A stretch of DNA of 64,000 nt from Maridesulfovibrio ferrireducens (GTDB lineage Bacteria > Desulfobacterota > Desulfovibrionia > Desulfovibrionales > Desulfovibrionaceae): positions 124,001 to 188,000 of the forward strand of contig NZ_FNGA01000005.1 of NCBI RefSeq assembly GCF_900101105.1. Reading direction: 5' to 3'. The stretch's first letter is position 1, and every line of letters starts with the position of its first letter. Of this stretch, positions 44,579-53,851 are shown piece by piece. A program made the translations under genes and the position numbers. The notes beneath the pieces are model-generated. The model made no database searches. It was given only the letters and a program-made list of their open reading frames with translations, and was not told the DNA's origin.

Positions 44579-45478
44579 TCAGAGCAGAAATTTTTCTGCC
44601 AAATCAATATGCTCCTGACGCAAAAAATCATCACCCCAATGCGGCGAACATTGCGCAATAAACCAAGGAGTCTCGATTCTCCAACAATGCAACTTCATAG
44701 CACCACTACCACCGCCGTATTTTGAATCCCCGACAATCGGAAATCCGCGCGATGAAAGCTGAACACGTATCTGATGAGTTCTGCCAGTATGTAATTTGAC
44801 CAGAAGAAGTGTCTGATCTTTCAATTTTCCCAAACTTAAAACAGATGCATGCGCTTCTTTACCGGAACCTGTTACCATCTTTTCAGTCCCATTCTCTTCT
44901 TTCTTTTCAAGAAGATCATGCATCTCAAACCAACCGTCATCACCGGTTTCTTCTGAAATCCAATTTTCTCTAACGAGAGCGAGATAATACTTTCCACCTT
45001 CTCCGCTCGCGAACATATCGGAAAGAGCTTTCTGTCCATGATGGCTTTTGCCGGCTAACAGAACACCGGAAGTATCACGGTCAAGCCGATGTGCCGGGGC
45101 TGGTTTAAACGGAAAATCTGCATACATGGATAAAAGACGGTCAACAACACTGTCATCATGTCCTGTTCCGCCCTGTGAGGGCAATCCGGCAGGTTTATTA
45201 ATGGCTAAGTAGTTCTCGTCTTCATAAATTATTTCGAGCGGTTCACGTGAAATCTTTTCAGCAGGCTCATCAGCCCGATATGGAGGAATTCGTACGATCT
45301 GCCCTTCTTTAACCAGATCAAAAGGCTTACAACGTCCTTTATCAACGCGCACGTTCCCCTTGCGAATCCAACGCATAACAGCGGAACGCGGAACCTCTCC
45401 GTCCACTCTTCGTTCAAGAAATCTAACAAGCTTTTGACCAGCTTCAGCGCTGGTAACTGTGACAAATTCTGCTGGCAT
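44579..45478 (-). CDS. RluA/RluC-family pseudouridine synthase with S4 domain
   Basis: A 299-residue protein. An N-terminal S4 RNA-binding domain (residues 1-75, SAVMRWIRKGNVRVDKGRCK) leads to the catalytic domain with HRLDRDTSGVLL (catalytic Asp) and HTGRTHQIRVQLSSRGFPIVGDSKYGG. It converts uridines in rRNA to pseudouridine; RluC-type sites are likely but not provable. It starts 11 bases after dctM and may be transcribed with it. Confidence 0.92.
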   Translation of the reverse strand: MPAEFVTVTSAEAGQKLVRFLERRVDGEVPRSAVMRWIRKGNVRVDKGRCKPFDLVKEGQIVRIPPYRADEPAEKISREPLEIIYEDENYLAINKPAGLPSQGGTGHDDSVVDRLLSMYADFPFKPAPAHRLDRDTSGVLLAGKSHHGQKALSDMFASGEGGKYYLALVRENWISEETGDDGWFEMHDLLEKKEENGTEKMVTGSGKEAHASVLSLGKLKDQTLLLVKLHTGRTHQIRVQLSSRGFPIVGDSKYGGGSGAMKLHCWRIETPWFIAQCSPHWGDDFLRQEHIDLAEKFLL

Positions 45479-45489
45479 AACTAATACGT

Positions 45490-46794
45490 CTACCCCATCA
45501 GTCTGGGCAAAAATGTTACTATTTCCGGTGCGACCAAAAGCAATGCAATCAGCGCAACATATGCGATCATGAAATAGCTTACCCCGAGAAAAACCCTGTC
45601 GATGGAGACATCCTCCGCCATTGAGGCAACGATGAACGTTGTGACCCCCACAGGCGGCGTAATAGCACCCATGGTAGTAACAAGAGTAATCAACACACCG
45701 AACCAGATAGGATCATATCCCATGGCTATAACCATAGGAAAGAAAATCGGAATAGTAATCAGCAAAAGAGCAAGAGCGTCCATGACCATTCCGCCGATTA
45801 CATAGATCACGCATATCAGCAGAATAATTAACGTCGGAGGAATAGGTAATCCCGCAACCATGTCCGCAGCTTCAAAAGGAAGCCTTGTTATGGCAAGAAA
45901 ACGTCCAAAGATAATCGCACCGACAATAACGACCATAATCATGCAGGACACTTTTAAAGTATCCGAAACAGCGGCAGCAAAACGTTTAAAGGTCATCTGC
46001 CGTGAAACTATACTTATAAGCAGAGCAAAAGCAGCCCCGGCAGCACCGGCCTCTGTAGGAGTAAACCAGCCTGCAAACAATCCGCCCATAACCAGCATAA
46101 AAAGAATTATCATCTCGATAGAACCGGGCAGCGACATCATCTTTTCTTTGAAGCTGACTTCCGGTCCAGCAGGACCCCAGTCAGGATGCCGCACGCACAT
46201 GCAGAAAACCGTCACCAAAAACAAGCAGCATAAAAGAATACCGGGAATTACTCCGCCGAGAAAAAGGCGCCCTATGGATTCTCCAGTCTGGAGACCGATA
46301 ATAATCAGGACCACACTGGGCGGAATTACTACACCAAGCGTTGCGCCGGCGGCAACGGAACCGGTACTAAGGATGGGATTATATCTAAATTTCTTCATTT
46401 CCGGCAAAGCAACAGTACTCATGGTCGCGGCAGTAGCAGTATTGGAACCGCAAATCGCTGCAAAACCGGCGCAGGCAAGAACGGTAGCCATCGCTATTCC
46501 GCCGCGGATATGTCCCATCCACGCATAAGCTGATTTATAAAGCCGCTTATTAACTCCTGAGTAGAAACAAATCTGCCCCATGAGAATGAAAAGCGGGATT
46601 ACTGTCAGTCCGTATGAAGAAAAAACATTCCATACTTCAGTGCCGAGCATACCATATGCGGCTTTAAGATTAAGAACTTTTGCAAACCCGATAAACCCTA
46701 TGATCCCCATGGCAAAGCCCACGGGAATTCGTAAAGTAAGAATTACCAGCAGCAGACAAACAATACCGACAAGGCCTATAGTTATTGGTTCCAT
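45490..46794 (-). CDS. dctM: TRAP transporter large permease (DctM)
   Basis: A 434-residue protein with about 12 membrane spans of the DctM/SiaM family: FSSYGLTVIPLFILMGQICFYSG, AAICGSNTATAATMSTVALPEM, VAAGATLGVVIPPSVVLI (substrate/Na+ site loops) and PPVGVTTFIVASMA. It works with DctQ and DctP to take up organic acids using a sodium gradient. Confidence 0.94.
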   Translation of the reverse strand: MEPITIGLVGIVCLLLVILTLRIPVGFAMGIIGFIGFAKVLNLKAAYGMLGTEVWNVFSSYGLTVIPLFILMGQICFYSGVNKRLYKSAYAWMGHIRGGIAMATVLACAGFAAICGSNTATAATMSTVALPEMKKFRYNPILSTGSVAAGATLGVVIPPSVVLIIIGLQTGESIGRLFLGGVIPGILLCCLFLVTVFCMCVRHPDWGPAGPEVSFKEKMMSLPGSIEMIILFMLVMGGLFAGWFTPTEAGAAGAAFALLISIVSRQMTFKRFAAAVSDTLKVSCMIMVVIVGAIIFGRFLAITRLPFEAADMVAGLPIPPTLIILLICVIYVIGGMVMDALALLLITIPIFFPMVIAMGYDPIWFGVLITLVTTMGAITPPVGVTTFIVASMAEDVSIDRVFLGVSYFMIAYVALIALLLVAPEIVTFLPRLMG

Positions 46795-46815
46795 ATTATA
46801 TAATAAACTGCCCGG

Positions 46816-47313
46816 TTAAACGAGCTTAAGAGGTTCTTTTCCGGAAAGAGTTCTGACGAAATCCAGCAACAGGACCCAAGACATCATCGCGCACCCTAAA
46901 GCTACAAAGAAAACAAAGGGGTAAAATTCAATTCCGAGTGTTTCAGAAACTTCACCCAGATCATATAAAAACATCCCCCACTTTGCGGCTTCTATTGCAC
47001 AGAGAGCAAAGAAAACACAAGAAACACCCACGCTCAGAGCGTCCAGAAAAATCTGCATGGGTTTCGGAAATTTATTAAAAAACAGGCCGACTGCGATATG
47101 ACTTTTGTATAACTGAGAAAAAGCCAGTGAAAACCCCGCGGCAACAGCCCCTAGAAAACCCATAAGTTCAAAAGTGCCCTTCACAGGAACCCATGTTGCA
47201 CGAAAAACCATATTAGCACAGGCGAGCACAACCATTGCCGTAAGAGCTGAGCCTGCAATCCACGCTAAAATGCGGCAGAAAAGGATAGAAATTTTTTCCA
47301 ATTTATTGATCAT
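46816..47313 (-). CDS. dctQ: TRAP transporter small permease (DctQ)
   Basis: A 165-residue protein with four spans and the family's first-helix region (LAWIAGSALTAMVVLACANMVFRATW). It pairs with DctM, whose gene starts 21 bases downstream. Confidence 0.9.
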   Translation of the reverse strand: MINKLEKISILFCRILAWIAGSALTAMVVLACANMVFRATWVPVKGTFELMGFLGAVAAGFSLAFSQLYKSHIAVGLFFNKFPKPMQIFLDALSVGVSCVFFALCAIEAAKWGMFLYDLGEVSETLGIEFYPFVFFVALGCAMMSWVLLLDFVRTLSGKEPLKLV

Positions 47314-47329
47314 AAGCTGATTTTAATGA

Positions 47330-47354
47330 CTCCCCGCCGCTAAAAGACGGGGAG
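47330..47354 (-). promoter_or_regulatory. GC-rich stem between dctP and dctQ
   Basis: CTCCCCG/CGGGGAG without a following T-run on the transcribed strand. Such intra-operon stems can protect the 3' end of the binding-protein mRNA and raise dctP over dctQM; this is inference. Confidence 0.5.
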
Positions 47355-47371
47355 GTTTTTCAAAACTTTAA

Positions 47372-48400
47372 TTATTTTGCAGAATCGTATTTGACGCGGG
47401 AAGTTTCAACTTCAGCAAGAACAGCATCGGCATCAACACCTGAATCAACAGCTTTTGTTTTCCAGTCATTGATCAGAGGCATAGTCTTTTCTTTGATTGT
47501 CTGCATGTCAGCTTCAGGCATGGTGATAAGCTCAATGTCATATTTCTCTTTAGACCATGCAAGAGAATCTTTCACATGCTGATCCATATACTGTCCTGTC
47601 CATTCAGCCTGTTCACGACCGAGATCATTCATAACTTTTTTAACATCATCAGGAAGAGCTTCCCATGAACTCTTGTTCATTATGATTGCAAAAGGATAAA
47701 CAGCGGTATTGGTCACAGTTTCATAACGGCATATTTCAGCGAAATTCATATCTTTCAACACATCAAAAGAAGAGAACAGCCCTTTAACTACACCCTTCTG
47801 CAAAGCTTCAGGAGTTGCAGACATAGGCATGGAAACAGGAGTTGCCCCGATGGAATCAAGAATTTTAGAAAGAATACCTGACGCGCGGAGTTCAACTCCC
47901 TTCAAATCGCTGAGAGAGCGGACAGGTGTCTTAGTCATCAAGTTTGAAGGAGCTGAAGCAAACATAGTCAAAACTTTAAATTTCTTAAATTCTTTTGGCT
48001 GATGTTTCTGGAAAAGATCCCACAGCGCGAGACTCGCGGAGGTAGATGTAGTGAATCCCAAAGGAAGCTCAAAAACAGAACTCAACGGAAACACACCGGG
48101 ATGGTAAGCAATACTTACACAACCTATATCAGCCTGCCCCTGCATAACTCCGCGCAATGTATTTTTAGCGCCCAGCAATGTTGAACCGGGATAAGTTTGA
48201 ACCTGCACCTTGCCGGAAGTCCTTTTTTCAACTTCCTGCTTCCAGCGTTCCATTTGCACACAAGGAAACGTCTTCGCAGGAGGAAAATTTGCATAGCTTA
48301 GGCTTATTTCTGCAGCTTGCAGCTGAGAAACAGAGCAAAACAATATAGCAAACATCATCAAAAAAGCGAATAGACCACTTACTCTTCCGGCTTTATTCAT
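47372..48400 (-). CDS. dctP: TRAP transporter periplasmic binding protein (DctP)
   Basis: A 342-residue protein with a signal peptide ending near SQLQAAE. The mature part fits DctP: ISLSYANFPPAKTF, MERWKQEVEKRTSGKVQVQ, and the Arg-containing ligand region VELRASGILSKILDSIGATPVSM. The ligand is not predictable; C4-dicarboxylates or other carboxylates are common. ATG 48400 is preferred over 48406 because GGGAGGAG then has proper spacing. Confidence 0.93.
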   Translation of the reverse strand: MNKAGRVSGLFAFLMMFAILFCSVSQLQAAEISLSYANFPPAKTFPCVQMERWKQEVEKRTSGKVQVQTYPGSTLLGAKNTLRGVMQGQADIGCVSIAYHPGVFPLSSVFELPLGFTTSTSASLALWDLFQKHQPKEFKKFKVLTMFASAPSNLMTKTPVRSLSDLKGVELRASGILSKILDSIGATPVSMPMSATPEALQKGVVKGLFSSFDVLKDMNFAEICRYETVTNTAVYPFAIIMNKSSWEALPDDVKKVMNDLGREQAEWTGQYMDQHVKDSLAWSKEKYDIELITMPEADMQTIKEKTMPLINDWKTKAVDSGVDADAVLAEVETSRVKYDSAK

Positions 48401-48449
48401 AATCATCTCCTCCCGTAAGGGCTTACTTTTTATTCAACCAAAAAAAAGA

Positions 48450-48472
48450 CCTCCCGCATAAAGCAGGAGGCC
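48450..48472 (-). terminator. Terminator between FG-GAP-like gene and dctP
   Basis: CTCCTGC-TTTAT-GCGGGAG on the minus strand is followed by seven or more T. Confidence 0.85.
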
Positions 48473-48481
48473 GAATTCAAA

Positions 48482-50125
48482 CTATTTTTTTCCGAGATTC
48501 AATTCATAGGCAACAATTAAAGTTTTTCTGAATCTAACACCCAGAGAACCGGGGAAACTATTCAAAATACAATAAAGTTCTTTCTCGCCGTCATTATCAA
48601 TGTCTGCGATTCCGTATGCAGTCACACTACCTTTAATACGACGTGTTTTCCAAGCAAGGCTAAGACCGACACCATCCCAGTATTCAGAATGGAGCTCGCC
48701 TTGTGAGAAGCTTTTATAGTTGGAAAAAACCTGTGAAGCAACAGAGATATCTTTATTCAAAAGAACCTCAAGCTTGGTCGGATCAGAAATGGAAGTGATG
48801 GTTACAGCCATGGGAACAAAGTAATAATGTTCCATTTTATTCTTTTTATTCTCGGAACCGAATCCTCTAATCTTAGCGGTCGAGTCAAATTTTACATCAA
48901 CCGAGTTATACGAATTCTGACTTTCATACAAAGGCTCAAGAGCTTTATTATAAACAGTCATTCTACCGTACTTATTAAGTACTAAGACTTTATAATCTTC
49001 CTTTTCAGGAAGAAAAGAGGTGTTGAAAACATTGGCAAAAGCAGGAACAGACAGACGCCTGACCGGCATCAACTCGCCATTAGAATACATATATTCAGTC
49101 ACATCTTTTGAATAAAAGGTCCGGCTTGTATCAAGTTTCTGTCCAAGCAGGGTTTCAGTAAAGTTAGGTGGAATACGAACCGCGCAGAGAAACTTATTAA
49201 AGCGATTTACGAGTACCTTCGGAGTATTTCCCTTAAAAGAAATAATGAAAGAATAAGGTCTCTCGTCCATAATAATACAAAGAACTACTTCCTTCACCCC
49301 GTCCCTGCCGAGATCGATACCACTGATTTTGATACCGTTTGCTCTTGATGCATATTTATAAGAAGCAACCTCAGTTAAACGCTGATTATCAACACCGAAA
49401 ACTTTTACTTCAGTGTCCGACAGCATAACAACATTTTGTTTGCCGTCACCGGTTACATCCGCAACGAATCCGCCGCGATTCACAAAATCAATACTCTGAC
49501 TGCGCCAGCGCCCCGGAGTTTCTGTTCCACCTTCATATCTAAACTGTGGGTTAATTGCGCTCTGCATAGGAACTGCGGCTGTAGAAGCCGAAATAAACTC
49601 AGGATTTAAAGCAGCTTGAGGACGTGCTTCTTCACGAACTTTCTCTTCTTTGGTAGCAACCTTGCTTCCGGGTTTTTCAAATAATTGCCCTTTAACCTCT
49701 GTGGCGATGCCATCCAGAGCGGGAATAAGTCCTTCAATTGTAGTTTTAGCGCTTTTTGTCCAAGATTTTCCTTCCTTATCAACCATGCGCAGATCAACAG
49801 AAGCGTCTTTACCGACGATTGTGATACTACCCAGAGCCAGATAATCTACTCCGAGCCTCTGTGCGCTTTTAATTTCCTCAATTTTTGATGACGGAATATC
49901 GGCCTCTCCCAGCTCCTTGGAAGCTGCAAGAGGTTCAAAATGTCCTGTCCAGTTCAAACGGGAAATAAGCATCGTTTGAACGCCGCGGCTCAAATATTTA
50001 TACTGCGCAGGTCCATTTATTTCAAATGGATACACAGCGAAAGTGCGCGCATCAGCAAAAGCAGCACCTGCTGATAAAATTGAAATCATTACAATAAAAA
50101 AAGCTATAAACCGTTTAAATGACAT
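48482..50125 (-). CDS. Exported FG-GAP/VCBS-like repeat protein
   Basis: A 547-residue protein with a signal peptide ending near GAAFADA. Residues 30-150 resemble a TolB-N/FlgO-like domain (FAVYPFEINGPAQYKYLSRG; LGVDYLALGSITI). Later come VCBS/FG-GAP-type units with calcium-loop-like DVTGDGKQNVV and DIDNDGEKELYC, pointing to a beta-propeller. It is periplasmic or outer-membrane facing; the function is unknown. The ATG at 50125 has GGGAGGA eight bases upstream. Confidence 0.75.
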   Translation of the reverse strand: MSFKRFIAFFIVMISILSAGAAFADARTFAVYPFEINGPAQYKYLSRGVQTMLISRLNWTGHFEPLAASKELGEADIPSSKIEEIKSAQRLGVDYLALGSITIVGKDASVDLRMVDKEGKSWTKSAKTTIEGLIPALDGIATEVKGQLFEKPGSKVATKEEKVREEARPQAALNPEFISASTAAVPMQSAINPQFRYEGGTETPGRWRSQSIDFVNRGGFVADVTGDGKQNVVMLSDTEVKVFGVDNQRLTEVASYKYASRANGIKISGIDLGRDGVKEVVLCIIMDERPYSFIISFKGNTPKVLVNRFNKFLCAVRIPPNFTETLLGQKLDTSRTFYSKDVTEYMYSNGELMPVRRLSVPAFANVFNTSFLPEKEDYKVLVLNKYGRMTVYNKALEPLYESQNSYNSVDVKFDSTAKIRGFGSENKKNKMEHYYFVPMAVTITSISDPTKLEVLLNKDISVASQVFSNYKSFSQGELHSEYWDGVGLSLAWKTRRIKGSVTAYGIADIDNDGEKELYCILNSFPGSLGVRFRKTLIVAYELNLGKK

Positions 50126-50511
50126 GTACTGAATCCTCCCCAAAAAGCAAAAGGCTTTCGGAAATGTACGTTATATATTCTAAATGACTAAGATATTACT
50201 GCGACTTTTTCAGGAAAACCCCGAAAACAATCGAGCTATCAGACTTTCCATATCAGCAAAACGAGTAAAAAACTTGTAACAGCTTACGGTCCGGGACGCA
50301 AAGCCAAACATAGAAACAGCCCAAAAGGCTACTTGTCAAATGTTCAGCCCTGTTTTATCTGTCTTGCTCCGGTTTTGACAGCTGTAAATAAAGACTGTCC
50401 ACATTGCTACAATAAATTTCTCTAAATTTTATATGCAACCTGTAAAAAAAATCTATCATGTCAGGTTTGTTTCACCTAGAAAGCTTACCTTCATTTTTAT
50501 AAATATATATT
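50126..50511. other. Intergenic region between FG-GAP-like and RsmB-like genes
   Basis: About 385 bases, divergent promoters expected. It contains small stems (for example AGCC-CAAAA-GGCT near 50318-50330) and a GGGACGCAAAGCC stretch at 50294, but no complete aptamer or gene could be supported. Confidence 0.5.
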
Positions 50512-51768
50512 ATGATAAACAATCTTCGAACATTCAGACTTGTCTGCTCCGAAAAAGACATCCCCGCAGTTGAAGAACTTTTACGTTCGCAAGGTTTTGA
50601 ATTCAGCCCGGAACCGTTCTATTCAATGGCGCGAAGACTTGAAAAAGAACCTTTTCCTCTAGGTGACTCCCTTGCCTCAAGGTTCGGACGTATCTATATA
50701 CAAGACCGTTCCTCCATGCTGCCGCCTCTGATGCTTAATCCGCCGAAAGGGGCAAAAGTACTGGACATGTGCGCAAGTCCCGGCAGTAAAACAGGAATTT
50801 TAGCAAGATTGGTCGGACGTGACGGATTTGTTCTTGCCAGTGAACCTTCAAAGGACAGGCTTGCTCTTCTGCGTCAGAATTTAAGACGCGTACAGGCCAT
50901 AAACTCCGCAACGGTGAGTTACGAATCGCAAAAGATCCCTCTGCCTTCAAACGGCTGGGAATATATTCTGCTGGACCCGCCATGCAGCGGATGGGGAACC
51001 ATCAACAAAAACCCTAAAGCTATGGATCTGTGGTCAGGCGAAAAAACCTTACCCCTCATAGCCTTACAGCGCCAACTGTTGGCAAAGGCATTTGACCTGC
51101 TCACTCCCGGCGGCAACGTTGTGTACTCAACATGCACCACTAATGTACAGGAAAATGAAGAGCAGACCCGCTTTGCAGTTGAAGAACTGGGCTTTGAGCT
51201 GGTCAGACTTCCACATCCGGAGGGATTCACCATCGCAGAGCCGCTTTTGCCGAACATGGACGGAGTGCTGCGGGTAGACGGATCAGGCGGCGGTCAGGGA
51301 TTTTATGTCTGCGGACTCCGAAAACCCGGCAATGCCGAACCTGAATATCCCGAGACAGCCCCTCTGCCAGGACAGAAGCTGAATCTAAAAAAACTGGATT
51401 ACCCCGAAGCAATAGATTTTTCAGCTTTACCGGATGGCGAGCTTTACGATTTTAAGGGCAAAGCAATGTTCCTTAACAGGCACGCACTGAACATGCTGCC
51501 CCCGAATATCCGCTGGCAGGGATATCCGCTCGGTAAAATTTCTGGTAATAAGTTCAGGCCGAATCCATTCGCACGAACCCTGTTGCCTGAGACTCCGGCA
51601 GAATCAGCTCTGGTACTTGAAAACGCTGAAGATCTCGCAAAATTATTTTCAGGGCAAAGCCTGACCGCTCCGGCAAAAGGCAAAGGCCCTGTTGGTTTAT
51701 ACTTCAAGCAGCTGCTTCTAGGATTTACAGGTAAAAAAGGCAGCCGCTTTATCTGGACAGAAAAATAG
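50512..51768 (+). CDS. RsmB/NOP-family RNA (cytosine-5) methyltransferase
   Basis: A 418-residue protein. SAM site: VLDMCASPGSKTGILARL. Catalytic Cys motifs: LLDPPCSGWGT and VVYSTCTTNVQENEEQ, the two Cys residues of m5C methyltransferases. The C-terminal ~130 residues (NIRWQGYPLGKISGNKFRPN) fit the RsmF-type PUA-like extension, so 16S rRNA or tRNA is a likely target. No strong ribosome site is visible at the ATG. Confidence 0.9.
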   Translation: MINNLRTFRLVCSEKDIPAVEELLRSQGFEFSPEPFYSMARRLEKEPFPLGDSLASRFGRIYIQDRSSMLPPLMLNPPKGAKVLDMCASPGSKTGILARLVGRDGFVLASEPSKDRLALLRQNLRRVQAINSATVSYESQKIPLPSNGWEYILLDPPCSGWGTINKNPKAMDLWSGEKTLPLIALQRQLLAKAFDLLTPGGNVVYSTCTTNVQENEEQTRFAVEELGFELVRLPHPEGFTIAEPLLPNMDGVLRVDGSGGGQGFYVCGLRKPGNAEPEYPETAPLPGQKLNLKKLDYPEAIDFSALPDGELYDFKGKAMFLNRHALNMLPPNIRWQGYPLGKISGNKFRPNPFARTLLPETPAESALVLENAEDLAKLFSGQSLTAPAKGKGPVGLYFKQLLLGFTGKKGSRFIWTEK

Positions 51769-51792
51769 ATTTTTTAAATATAAGAGGATTCA

Positions 51793-52569
51793 ATGAACGG
51801 AACTCAACGTCGCATGAGACGACTATTTGATAAGACAAGCGGAAATGCACTCATTCTAGCTCTGGATCACGGTGCAAACGAAGGAATGATTGAAGGCCTT
51901 GGCGCCATTCCCTCCATTTTGGAAGCTCTACCCACATCAAAAGTACAGGGTGTCATTCTTAATAAAGGTCTGGCTAAACATTTCAGCGCCCTTATCCCTG
52001 CTGACGTAAGCCTGATTATACAGATGAATGCGGGCACAAGACACGGCTCGCCATCATACAACAAGAGCATCGTCTGTTCTATCTCCGAAGCGCTGAGACT
52101 AGGTGCGGACGCGGTCTCCGTACACGTCAATATTGGCAACGAGCTTGAAGACCGCATGCTTGCCGATCTGGGCGAAATTACCGACGAAGCACATCAACTG
52201 GGTATTCCAGTGCTGGCAACAGTCTTCGCCAGAGGAAGCCAGATTGTAAATGAACACGACTCAAGCCTTGTAGCACACTGCATCCGCATCGGCGCAGAAC
52301 TCGGGCCGGACATCGTGGCTGTGCCATACCCCAACAATGGCGATGCTTTCCGCAAAGCAGTAGAAGCAAGCCCCGTCCCTGTTCTGGTAACAGGAGGCCC
52401 GCTCGGGCAGACAACGGAAGGCGCAATAAGCAATACTTTACGCGGTCTGGAATCCGGCTGCAAAGGGTGCTGCATCGGCAGGAACATTTTTCAGACGAAA
52501 AACCCGATTGAAAGCATGGAAAAATTAGCCGAAGTTACACATAAAAATATCATTAAAACAGATAGTTAA
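51793..52569 (+). CDS. DeoC/LacD-family aldolase-like protein (AroA'-like) without its catalytic Lys and Tyr
   Basis: A 258-residue TIM-barrel protein related to class I fructose-bisphosphate aldolase and 2-amino-3,7-dideoxy-D-threo-hept-6-ulosonate synthase: LILALDHG (D25) is kept, as is the phosphate-site loop VLVTGGPLGQT...GCCIGRNIFQ. The proton-donor motif YPRG reads FARG (near residue 145), and the Schiff-base Lys of the D-I-V-K strand reads DIVAVPY (near residue 176). Aldolase chemistry by the usual route is therefore doubtful. It is 24 bases after the RsmB-like gene and precedes the tRNA pair. Confidence 0.75.
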   Translation: MNGTQRRMRRLFDKTSGNALILALDHGANEGMIEGLGAIPSILEALPTSKVQGVILNKGLAKHFSALIPADVSLIIQMNAGTRHGSPSYNKSIVCSISEALRLGADAVSVHVNIGNELEDRMLADLGEITDEAHQLGIPVLATVFARGSQIVNEHDSSLVAHCIRIGAELGPDIVAVPYPNNGDAFRKAVEASPVPVLVTGGPLGQTTEGAISNTLRGLESGCKGCCIGRNIFQTKNPIESMEKLAEVTHKNIIKTDS

Positions 52570-52715
52570 GAATTATTTTAGATATATTCAAAAAAACAGT
52601 TTGACAAAACCGCCACTCATCGGCAGTATCCCTCTTCGTGGCAGTGAGCAATACGGAAACGCACGCAAGTGCAGGAAGTTCAATCACAGCCTTCAGTTTG
52701 ACAAACTGAATTTGT

Positions 52716-52791
52716 GGGCGAATAGCTCAGCTGGAAGAGCATCGGCCTTACAAGCCGAGGGTCACAGGTTCGAGCCCTGTTTCGCCTACCA
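52716..52791 (+). tRNA. tRNA-Val (UAC), copy 1
   Basis: The cloverleaf is complete: acceptor GGGCGAA/TTCGCCT with a terminal G-U pair, anticodon loop CTTACAA (anticodon TAC), T-loop GGTTCGAGCC, CCA encoded. It is identical to the copy at 59272. Confidence 0.96.
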
Positions 52792-52836
52792 CAAAAAAAT
52801 AATAAGCGTTGCTTAACTCGTTTATTATATCCCTGC

Positions 52837-52913
52837 GGAGTCGTAGTTAAGTTGGTTATAACGCAGGCCTGTCACGCCTGAGGCCGAGGGTTCGAGTCCC
52901 TTCGACTCCGCCA
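52837..52913 (+). tRNA. tRNA-Asp (GUC), copy 1
   Basis: Acceptor GGAGTCG/CGACTCC, anticodon stem CAGGC/GCCTG, loop CTGTCAC (anticodon GTC), T-loop GGTTCGAGTC, G73 then CCA. It lies 45 bases after tRNA-Val, in one transcript. Confidence 0.96.
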
Positions 52914-52962
52914 CTAAAGTACAAAGGATATTAATCGCAAGATTAATATCCTTTTTCTTGTT
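52913..52962 (+). repeat. tRNA-Asp-adjacent repeat A, copy 1
   Basis: ACTAAAGTACAAAGG plus the terminator stem and CTTTTTCTTGTT. It is nearly identical to 55492-55541; only the loop (GCAA against TTAT) and one base before the stem differ. Confidence 0.85.
52923..52954 (+). terminator. Terminator of tRNA pair 1
   Basis: The perfect 14-bp stem AAAGGATATTAATC/GATTAATATCCTTT with a GCAA loop is followed by TTCTTGTTT. Confidence 0.88.
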
Positions 52963-53153
52963 TGGGGAATAAATTCTTCAATTTTATTACAATCTTCAAG
53001 CTGTTGCTGCGCACTATATACTTTGAACCTCCTTATTTTCCGCTTTGCAGAATTGTTCTCAAATGGCATTCCGAATATTGCTACAGACAGCAACATTCGG
53101 CCCGTTTTTTCTAGCTCCAATTATGATTTATACTACAAAAAGAAGGTTTAAAA

Positions 53154-53813
53154 ATGTCTAATAAAATATACTTTAATCCCGGCTGTGCGCTGAGCATTTA
53201 TAAACCTGAAATGGAAACAACTATTTTAGACTTTCTGAACCAGAACTATAAAGAAACATCTTTACATAAAATATGCTGTCGGCATGACCCGCAGCTTGAA
53301 AAAGAATCTTTGATCATTAATGTCTGCGCGGGATGTGACAAACGATTCAGCAGTTTATATGAAGGAATCTCAACCATATCATTATGGGAAGTTCTAGACA
53401 GCCTGGATTCATTCAATTTCCCTGATTATCATGGACTAAAAATGTCCGTCCACGATGCATGCCCGGTTCGCGAGAATGCAAAGGTACATCAAGCTGTTCG
53501 CAATCTGCTAAACAAGATGAACATTGAAATTATTGAAACTGAATTCAATAAATCACACTCAGTCTGTTGTGGAGATGATTTTTATCCAAAACTTGCAATG
53601 GATAAGATCCATAAACTAATGAAGAAAAGAGCTGATTCCATGCCTTGCGATGATGTTTGCGTATACTGCGTATCGTGCATCAAGTCCTTATATATAGGCG
53701 GAAAAACTCCACGGCATTTAGTTGATCTTTTAATGAATGAATCAACTGAACCACAAGAATATGACACCAAGAAATGGCATGAGCAATTACAGAAATATAT
53801 TGATCTTCACTAG
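53154..53813 (+). CDS. Stand-alone two-CCG-domain Cys-rich protein (HdrB/GlpC-like)
   Basis: A 219-residue soluble protein with two CCG units. The second has the full C-x34-CC-x32-CxxC spacing (HDACPVRE, SVCCGDD, CVSC). The first is shortened (FNPGCAL, KICCRHD, CAGC; C-x30-CC-x15-CxxC). In heterodisulfide reductases and related enzymes, CCG domains hold special [4Fe-4S] clusters or bind substrates. There is no partner flavin or ferredoxin gene next to it. The target is unknown. AGAAGG precedes the ATG. Confidence 0.75.
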   Translation: MSNKIYFNPGCALSIYKPEMETTILDFLNQNYKETSLHKICCRHDPQLEKESLIINVCAGCDKRFSSLYEGISTISLWEVLDSLDSFNFPDYHGLKMSVHDACPVRENAKVHQAVRNLLNKMNIEIIETEFNKSHSVCCGDDFYPKLAMDKIHKLMKKRADSMPCDDVCVYCVSCIKSLYIGGKTPRHLVDLLMNESTEPQEYDTKKWHEQLQKYIDLH

Positions 53814-53851
53814 TTATGACAGGCTAGGACGAGGATTAGAGTCCCATAAAA

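Noticed and set aside
45860-46528. Long plus-strand open frame opposite dctM
   Set aside because: It is antisense to a clear 12-span permease, lacks a ribosome site and reads as a shadow of the real gene.
50280-50345. Possible c-di-GMP-I riboswitch (GGGACGCAAAGCC)
   Set aside because: The 13-mer equals part of the aptamer core, but the matching upstream A-G-G-G-C-A-A-A-C-C arm, the tetraloop stem and the 3' receptor are not found at the right places.
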